Shown one piece after another: positions 12,601-16,258 of a stretch of 16,258 nt of DNA. Every line of letters begins with the position of its first letter. The first letter of the stretch is position 1. Below the pieces are notes generated by a model that saw only the letters and a program-made list of their open reading frames with translations, was not told where the DNA came from and did not search any database. Source of the stretch: Leucobacter sp. (GTDB lineage: Bacteria > Actinomycetota > Actinomycetes > Actinomycetales > Microbacteriaceae); contig JAPSIU010000031.1 of NCBI GenBank assembly GCA_031178565.1, forward strand, positions 1-16,258, written 5' to 3'. A program made the translations under genes and the position numbers.

Positions 12601-13420
12601 CGCGCCGACCGTCACCCGGGCCGACGGCGAGCGTCAGGTCGCCCTCACGGTGACGCCGCGCAGCGGCCAGCTCGACGCCGCGAACGCCGCGGTCGAGCGC
12701 GCCATCGCCACCGCGGAGCTTCCGGCGGGCGTCAGCTTCGAACTCGGCGGCGTCAGCGCCGAACAGGACGACGCCTTCGCTCAGCTGGGCGCGGCGATGC
12801 TCGCCGCCATCATGCTGGTGCTGCTCGTCATGGTCGCCACCTTCCGCAGCTTCCGCGGACCCTTCGTGCTGCTGGTGTCGATCCCCTTCGCCGCCACCGG
12901 CGCGATCCTCGGCCTGCTCCTCACGAACACGCCGCTCGGCCTGCCGGCGCTCATCGGCCTGCTCATGCTGATCGGCATCGTGGTGACCAACGCGATCGTG
13001 CTCATGGACCTCGTGAACCGCCTTCGCGCGAGCGGCGCCTCCCTGGAGCAGGCCGTCGAGCACGGCACGCGCCTGCGGCTGCGGCCGATCCTGATGACGG
13101 CGGCGGCCACGATCTTCGCGCTGGTCCCGATGTCCCTCGGGCTCACCGGCGGAGGGGTCTTCATCTCGCGCCCGCTCGCCATCGTGGTCATCGGCGGACT
13201 CATCTCGTCCACGCTGCTCACCCTCGTGCTCGTGCCGATCCTCTACACGCTCGTCGAGCGGCGCCGGGATCGCAAGCTGGCGAAGCGCGAGACCCGACGC
13301 GAGAAGCGCGAGGCCCGACGGGAGGAGCGGCTGGCCGCACGCGCGGAGGCGCGCGAGGCGCAGCGCGCGCTCAAGACGTCCGGTGATCCAGGTGCGCTGC
13401 CTTCAGGCCCGACCCCGTGA
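9698..13420 (+). CDS. RND superfamily efflux permease (HAE1/AcrB-like, with coiled-coil insertion)
   Basis: A 1240-residue membrane transporter of the resistance-nodulation-division superfamily, driven by proton influx. It has the duplicated RND layout: TM1 at about 11-32 (NRLIVGLTTLAVAV), a first porter domain (33-335), TM2-6 starting GLGLLFAVLVILAFLGS near 338, then a second porter domain and TM8-12 from about residue 1030. TM4 carries AIGRVVDDSIVVIEN with the proton-relay pair Asp402-Asp403. Between about 815 and 960 is a Gln/Ala/Glu-rich segment predicted to be coiled coil, which makes the protein about 200 residues longer than AcrB. Cytoplasmic parts hold DNA-level repeats (11206-11235) and a GET triplet run. 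The last 50 residues are highly basic. No membrane fusion protein or outer membrane partner is adjacent, as expected for a Gram-positive. ATG 9698 was chosen for GAAAGG upstream; an in-frame GTG at 9677 is possible. The substrate is unknown. Confidence 0.93.
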   Translation: MTFLTRTSLKNRLIVGLTTLAVAVLGAFSMSALKQELMPSMQVPMAFVSVQSPGLAPEDMARTVTEPVEQALGAVPGVTRVTSTTSNASADITVEWPFDEDDEDTLRTIRSAAETLKSSFPSGTEVEVFSGGAEDMPAMVLSAGTTGDEARFGEALAQTVVPSLQGLNGVQQVTLSGREEQRISIELRPGDVTRLKVDPAQIAPVLESHGAALPAGQALSAEGPVSVTIGSALSPADEESAVAEVSALPIAVENGVVRISDFADVRAESVPADSISRVNGNPALTLQITPARGANVVDISHAVTAELDRIAPSLDAEFVTIFDQAPYIEQSIHDLSVEGGLGLLFAVLVILAFLGSWRSTVIAAISIPLSLLITLIGLWWSGNTLNILTLGALTIAIGRVVDDSIVVIENIARRRGTGPLTIEGVVASVRQVAGAITASTLTTVAVFLPIAFVSGMAGQLFRPFAVTVSIALIASLVVALTIVPVLAFWFMQRQRATNGEPASGDAANGDAANGDERTAGSELDEIHTAPDRLQRALMPALGATRRHPVITLIASALILVATLAMTPFLQTDFLGSSGNESLRLTQTPSQTGETGETGETGEGADLVAAAEPVERALGEVEGVRDVMTSIPLGGPGAAGAAAAGGTGSSPAISYDVQLEDDADAETVGVAVERALAELPDAGDVRLETQDPFAAAGNGIALQIRGTDPAALREASDLLEEELTDARGVQSVTSELAGEQPVVRVKLDEAKAAGLGFDRALVARAVQEALEGQTVGRLMLEGRERDIVLRTPGAERGAEQLAEIVLPVTPQQTAAAQKQAADALQEKAEASAEEARLAANAELTDQLNEAAAQRTDLVAQLGALNEQLALLQSTPVTPEPPRTPEEDSAIRAQQERAEQLAAVEGAIAGAQSGIEGIDEQISMLRQSQSDAAAQLAEQQQAAAEQEAASEVTGAPIVLADIAAVEEELTAPTVTRADGERQVALTVTPRSGQLDAANAAVERAIATAELPAGVSFELGGVSAEQDDAFAQLGAAMLAAIMLVLLVMVATFRSFRGPFVLLVSIPFAATGAILGLLLTNTPLGLPALIGLLMLIGIVVTNAIVLMDLVNRLRASGASLEQAVEHGTRLRLRPILMTAAATIFALVPMSLGLTGGGVFISRPLAIVVIGGLISSTLLTLVLVPILYTLVERRRDRKLAKRETRREKREARREERLAARAEAREAQRALKTSGDPGALPSGPTP
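11206..11235 (+). repeat. Two exact 15-bp tandem repeats inside the RND gene
   Basis: CGGAGACGCGGCGAA occurs twice in tandem, with degenerate partial copies on both sides, and encodes a GDAAN repeat in the cytoplasmic loop between the two RND halves. The unit is a multiple of three, so copy number changes would stay in frame. Confidence 0.85.
11471..11497 (+). repeat. Three 9-bp tandem repeats inside the RND gene
   Basis: Three near-identical 9-mers of the form GGYGAGACS encode a Gly-Glu-Thr triplet run just after the first helix of the second half. They lie at the start of the second porter domain, in a likely flexible extracytoplasmic segment. Confidence 0.8.
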
Positions 13421-14489
13421 GGATCACCGCCGTCGTCTCCTCGGGGCGGACCGCTCCGCTCGCGAGGAGACGAGCGTGCGCGGCCGCGGCCGTCGCGCTC
13501 GTCGGCTCGGCGAAGAGTCCGCACTCGGCAAGTCCGCGCCGCGCCGCGAGGATCTCCTCCTCGGGCACGGCCACGGTCCCACCCCGGCTCTCACGGACCG
13601 CGGCGAGCATCTCGGCGAGGCGCAGCGGGCTCCGGATCACGGTGCCCTCGGCGACGGTCGGCCGCACGGGCCGGTCCCGCTCTCCCCGGAACGCGGCGTC
13701 GAGGGGCGAGCAGTTGAGCGGCTGCGCCGCGTAGAGGCGAGGGATCCGCTCGATCCGCCCCGCGCGCTGCAGCTCGCGGAAGCCGAGGAAGCAGCCGAGC
13801 AGACTGCTTCCCGCTCCCACCGGCACGACCACGCTGTCGGGAGCCCGGAAGCCGAGGTCCTCCCAGAGCTCGTAGGCGAGGGTCTTCGTCCCCTCGAGGA
13901 AGAACGGCTGCCAGTTGTGACTCGCGTAGAAGCCGTCGCCCCGCTCCGAGGCGGCGATCGCGGCCTCCTGGGACGCCTCCCGGGGCCCGTCGACGAGCTC
14001 GATCCGCGCTCCGTAGGCGCGGGCCTGAGCGAGCTTCGCCGGCGAGGTGCTCGCGGGCGCGAACACGGTGACGTCGAGACCGCCCGCGGCCCCATACGCC
14101 GCGATCGCCGCGCCGCCGTTGCCCGAGCTGTCCTCGATGACGCGCTCGACGCCCTGCGCGCGGAGCGCCGACAGCATGACGCTCGCACCCCGATCCTTGA
14201 AGCTGCCGCTGGGCGAGAACCACTCGAGTTTGAAGCGGGTCCGCGACCCCGCCCACTCGCCCTCCACGAGCGGGGTGCACCCCTCCCCGAGGGTGATCGG
14301 ATCCGGGATCCCGATCGGCAGCGCGGCGCGATAGCGCCAGATGCTGCGGGTCCCGCCGTCGATGTCATCGGGATCGATGCCCGGGCCGGGCGACACCATC
14401 AGCGGCGTTCCCTCGTCCGAGCGCCAGCGCGGCTCGTCGATCGGGTAGCGCGCACCCGACTCGGGATCGAGGTAGGCGGGATGCGTCAT
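13371..14489 (-). CDS. Threonine synthase-like PLP-dependent enzyme
   Basis: A 372-residue fold-type II PLP enzyme of the threonine synthase/threonine dehydratase group. The lysine that binds PLP is Lys98 in SPSGSFKDRGAS. The phosphate-side SSGNGGAA loop is at about 121-128, a glycine-rich PVGAGSSLLG near 220 and the final TGSGLKAAH near the C-terminus are typical. GEGCTPLVE at 68-76 is characteristic of threonine synthases. Threonine synthase makes threonine from O-phosphohomoserine; the exact reaction here is uncertain, because such paralogues outside the hom-thrC-thrB cluster often have other substrates. It lies 10 bases after gluD in the same direction but also has a candidate leaderless promoter of its own. 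Its 3' end overlaps that of the convergent RND gene by 50 bases, so no terminator separates them. Confidence 0.88.
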   Translation of the reverse strand: MTHPAYLDPESGARYPIDEPRWRSDEGTPLMVSPGPGIDPDDIDGGTRSIWRYRAALPIGIPDPITLGEGCTPLVEGEWAGSRTRFKLEWFSPSGSFKDRGASVMLSALRAQGVERVIEDSSGNGGAAIAAYGAAGGLDVTVFAPASTSPAKLAQARAYGARIELVDGPREASQEAAIAASERGDGFYASHNWQPFFLEGTKTLAYELWEDLGFRAPDSVVVPVGAGSSLLGCFLGFRELQRAGRIERIPRLYAAQPLNCSPLDAAFRGERDRPVRPTVAEGTVIRSPLRLAEMLAAVRESRGGTVAVPEEEILAARRGLAECGLFAEPTSATAAAAHARLLASGAVRPEETTAVILTGSGLKAAHLDHRTS

Positions 14490-14504
14490 ACGTCCCAGCC
14501 TACG
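14490..14504 (-). promoter_or_regulatory. Candidate leaderless promoter -10 (CGTAGGCT) of the threonine synthase-like gene
   Basis: On the minus strand CGTAGGCT (14504-14497) is followed by seven bases and the ATG at 14489. The TAG of the hexamer TAGGCT (14502-14500) is also the stop codon of gluD. GGGACG close to the ATG could act as a poor Shine-Dalgarno, so coupled translation after gluD is also possible. Confidence 0.5.
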
Positions 14505-15426
14505 TCCGTCCGCCTCCCCCGGCCCCGCCGGCCACCGTGCCGGCGGCTCCGCCGCCCCCCGCGGACGCGTCGACGACCGCGCCCGCCGCCCCGGTCACGG
14601 CACCGCCCCGCGCCGCGGCCATCCGCGCCGCCCGGCGTCCGAGCCACGACACGGTGAGGTTGATCGCGAGGTAGATCACCACGGCGACCAGCCAGAAGGT
14701 GAACATGTAGCGGTTGCCGTAGTAGTTGGACATGTTCTTCACCGTCGACGCGAGCTCCGCGTACGCCACGATGTACCCGAGCGAGGTGTCCTTCAGCAGC
14801 ACGACCATCTGAGCGATGAGGATCGGCAGCATCTGTGTGAACGCCTGCGGAAACTCGATGATGAGCCGGGTGTGCACCGGGGTGAGCCCGATCGAGAGCC
14901 CTGCTTCGCGCTGCCCCTTGCTCAGCGAGACGATACCGGCCCGCAGCGCCTCCCCGACGATCGCCCCGTTGTAGACGATGAGCGCGATCACGACGGCCCA
15001 GAACGCGCCCGTCGAGGCGACGAGCAGGATGAAGAGCATCATGAGCAGCACCGGCATGCCGCGGAAGAACTCGAGCACGACCGTCACCGGGATCCGGATC
15101 AGCAGGCTGTCCGCGAGTCGTCCGAAGGCGAAGAGCACCCCCAGCAGGAGCGCTCCGGCCATCGCCACGACCGCCGCGCGCAGCGTGTTCCACACGCCCT
15201 CGCCGATCCCCTGCCACACCTCGGAGTAGGCGAGGGCGTCCCATCGGGAGGGATCGAGCATGCCGGGCGTCTCGTTGCCGTTGACGGCGACCTGCGGCTG
15301 CGCGAGCCGCCAGACGACCCACCCGAGGAGCGCCGCGAGAGCGAGGACGCCGACGACCGAGATGACCCGCGAGCGCCGACGCGCCTTGGGGCCGGGAGCA
15401 TCGTAGAGAACCGTTGCCTGACTCAT
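14500..15426 (-). CDS. gluD: Glutamate-type amino acid ABC transporter permease (GluD-like)
   Basis: A 308-residue inner-membrane permease of the polar amino acid (His/Glu/Gln/Arg) ABC family. It pairs with the GluC-like permease upstream to form the channel for ATP-driven import. A basic cytoplasmic N-terminus precedes a first helix at about 21-42. The core holds GVWNTLRAAVVAM and the EAA loop from about 174 (EAGLSIGLTPVHTRLIIEFP), which contacts the ATPase. Glutamate permease features such as VVLLKDTSLGYIV follow. The last 40 residues are a Gly/Ala-rich low-complexity tail after GRRAARMAAARGG. The ATG overlaps the gluC stop (ATGA), so translation is coupled. The symbol rests on resemblance to Corynebacterium gluABCD; a glutamine or aspartate transporter is possible. 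The ATPase gene (gluA) is not in the window. Confidence 0.9.
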   Translation of the reverse strand: MSQATVLYDAPGPKARRRSRVISVVGVLALAALLGWVVWRLAQPQVAVNGNETPGMLDPSRWDALAYSEVWQGIGEGVWNTLRAAVVAMAGALLLGVLFAFGRLADSLLIRIPVTVVLEFFRGMPVLLMMLFILLVASTGAFWAVVIALIVYNGAIVGEALRAGIVSLSKGQREAGLSIGLTPVHTRLIIEFPQAFTQMLPILIAQMVVLLKDTSLGYIVAYAELASTVKNMSNYYGNRYMFTFWLVAVVIYLAINLTVSWLGRRAARMAAARGGAVTGAAGAVVDASAGGGGAAGTVAGGAGGGGRT

Positions 15427-16073
15427 CGCAGCACCCGCACCTTCTTCTCGATCTGCCCGGCGATCAGGCCGAGCGGGATCGTGATCAGCAGATAGAAGCA
15501 GGCGACGCCGACGAGGATCGCGATCACCGCGTGCCCGTTCGCGTTGGTGAGGGTCCTCGCCGTCGCGAACAGTTCGACGACGAAGAAGCCGCCCGCGACC
15601 GAGGTGTTCTTCGTGAGCGCGATGAACACGTTGATGAGCGGCGGCACCACCATCCGCAGCGCCTGCGGCAGCACGATCAGGGTCAGGGTCTGACCGAAGG
15701 CGAGGCCGATCGAGCGAGCCGCCTCGGCCTGCCCCACCGGGACGCCGTTGATGCCGCTCCGCAGCGCCTCCGCGACGAACGGCGACGTGTAGATCGCGAG
15801 GCCGATGGAGGCCAGGGCCTCGTACGGCGGCCGGTTCGGCGCGATGAGCGGCAGCACGAACACCATGAAGAACAGCAGCAGCGTGAGCGGCACGTTGCGC
15901 ACGAGCTCGGTGTACACGGTCGCGAACCCCCGCAGCGAGGCGACCGGCGAGATCCGCATCGTGGCGACGAGGAGGCCGATCGCCATCGCCCCCAGGCCGC
16001 CGAAGAGCAGCAGCCTCAGCGTCATCAGGAACCCGGCGCCGATGGTGCCGAGGTTCGCGAACACTACATCCAC
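15423..16073 (-). CDS. gluC: Glutamate-type amino acid ABC transporter permease (GluC-like)
   Basis: A 216-residue inner-membrane permease, the partner of the GluD-like protein. It begins MDVVFANLGTIGAGFLMTLR and has about five hydrophobic segments. The EAA loop runs from residue 117 (EAARSIGLAFGQTLTLIVLP), followed by QALRMVVPPLINVFIALTKN, a stretch highly typical of polar amino acid permeases. The GTG start at 16073 is preceded by GAAGGGA about 9 bases upstream. It follows the gene for the binding protein, separated by 66 bases that hold a strong hairpin, and overlaps gluD by four bases. Confidence 0.92.
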   Translation of the reverse strand: MDVVFANLGTIGAGFLMTLRLLLFGGLGAMAIGLLVATMRISPVASLRGFATVYTELVRNVPLTLLLFFMVFVLPLIAPNRPPYEALASIGLAIYTSPFVAEALRSGINGVPVGQAEAARSIGLAFGQTLTLIVLPQALRMVVPPLINVFIALTKNTSVAGGFFVVELFATARTLTNANGHAVIAILVGVACFYLLITIPLGLIAGQIEKKVRVLR

Positions 16074-16105
16074 GATGCAGATCCCTTCGTCGGGGTCGAG
16101 GAGTC

Positions 16106-16133
16106 GGCGGGGCGGCGATCACGCCGCCCCGCC
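16106..16133 (-). other. Intercistronic hairpin between gluB and gluC
   Basis: A perfect 12-bp GC stem, GGCGGGGCGGCG with CGCCGCCCCGCC, closes on a four-base loop seven bases after the binding-protein stop. No T run follows, so full termination is unlikely. In binding-protein transport operons such stems commonly protect the upstream mRNA or attenuate, giving more binding protein than permease. Confidence 0.75.
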
Positions 16134-16139
16134 CGCCGG

Positions 16140-16258
16140 TCAGTAGCGGTCGACGGTCGGCGGCTCGGGCGTGGAGAGCACCTTGCCCGCCGTGCGATCC
16201 CAGGCCGCGGCCCATTCGCCGTCCTCGAACGACTGTTCCAGGACGTCGTTGATGAAGT
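16140..16258 (-). CDS. gluB: Glutamate ABC transporter substrate-binding protein, C-terminal end (GluB-like)
   Basis: Only the last 39 codons are in the window; the gene runs in from the right edge. The fragment reads FINDVLEQSFEDGEWAAAWD and ends TPEPPTVDRY. The FIND.L...FEDG.W..A...T pattern with a proline-rich tail is the usual end of actinobacterial glutamate-binding lipoproteins. It catches extracellular glutamate for the GluC/GluD permease pair. The symbol rests on this pattern and on the gluC/gluD neighbours downstream. Confidence 0.8.
   Translation of the reverse strand, partial: FINDVLEQSFEDGEWAAAWDRTAGKVLSTPEPPTVDRY

Noticed and set aside
9590..13063. Open frame of 1157 codons on the minus strand opposite the RND gene
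   Set aside because: It is an antisense shadow: rich in Arg, Gly, Asp and His, with no domain, while the plus strand encodes a clear RND permease. Such long frames are usual opposite high-GC genes.
14500..16215. One continuous minus-strand frame of 571 codons that could be read as a fusion protein
   Set aside because: Only its last 308 codons are GluD. The upstream part lies in the wrong frame over gluC and is Arg/Ala/His-rich nonsense; GluD starts at 15426 with an ATGA overlap.

Overview
The window is high-GC DNA from an actinobacterium. Long antisense reading frames, frequent GTG starts, GluBCD-type glutamate uptake genes, an HU without a lysine tail and an rpmB-rpmG-rpsN cluster with cysteine-poor proteins suggest Microbacteriaceae, possibly Leucobacter. 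The placement is inferred from protein character; no search was run. No tRNA, rRNA, CRISPR array, insertion sequence or prophage gene was seen.

Layout. On the minus strand at the left edge lie the start of a membrane protein (CopD/CtaG type, cut by the window) and an HU gene with its terminator. Next is a minus-strand pair, a PLP aminotransferase followed by a short-chain dehydrogenase, divergent from a LysR-type regulator. A perfect 17-bp hairpin terminates the ribosomal operon rpmB-rpmG-rpsN that faces the LysR gene. Upstream of rpmB is a tight minus-strand group: VOC protein, a broken polysaccharide deacetylase and a C45-type acyltransferase/hydrolase. A dicarboxylate/amino acid:cation symporter follows. 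A divergent SGNH hydrolase and a 1240-residue RND permease lie on the plus strand. The right part is a minus-strand amino acid block: glutamate-binding protein end, gluC, gluD and a threonine synthase-like enzyme.

The most notable content is not a new gene system but traces of gene decay and compact regulation. I find three gene relics that ordinary calling would miss. One is the last 30 codons of an M24 peptidase of the ectoine hydrolase (EutD/DoeA) type in front of the aminotransferase. One is a 65-codon, internally deleted polysaccharide deacetylase. One is the last 54 codons of a LacI-family regulator whose break point coincides with the VOC start codon. These suggest that catabolic operons have been trimmed by internal deletion while their translational stitching was kept.

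Three unrelated genes also share CGTAGGCT followed by 6 or 7 nt and the start codon, the geometry of leaderless promoters. In one case the -10 element contains the stop codon of the preceding gluD gene. The symporter/SGNH divergent region carries a perfect 15-bp inverted repeat.
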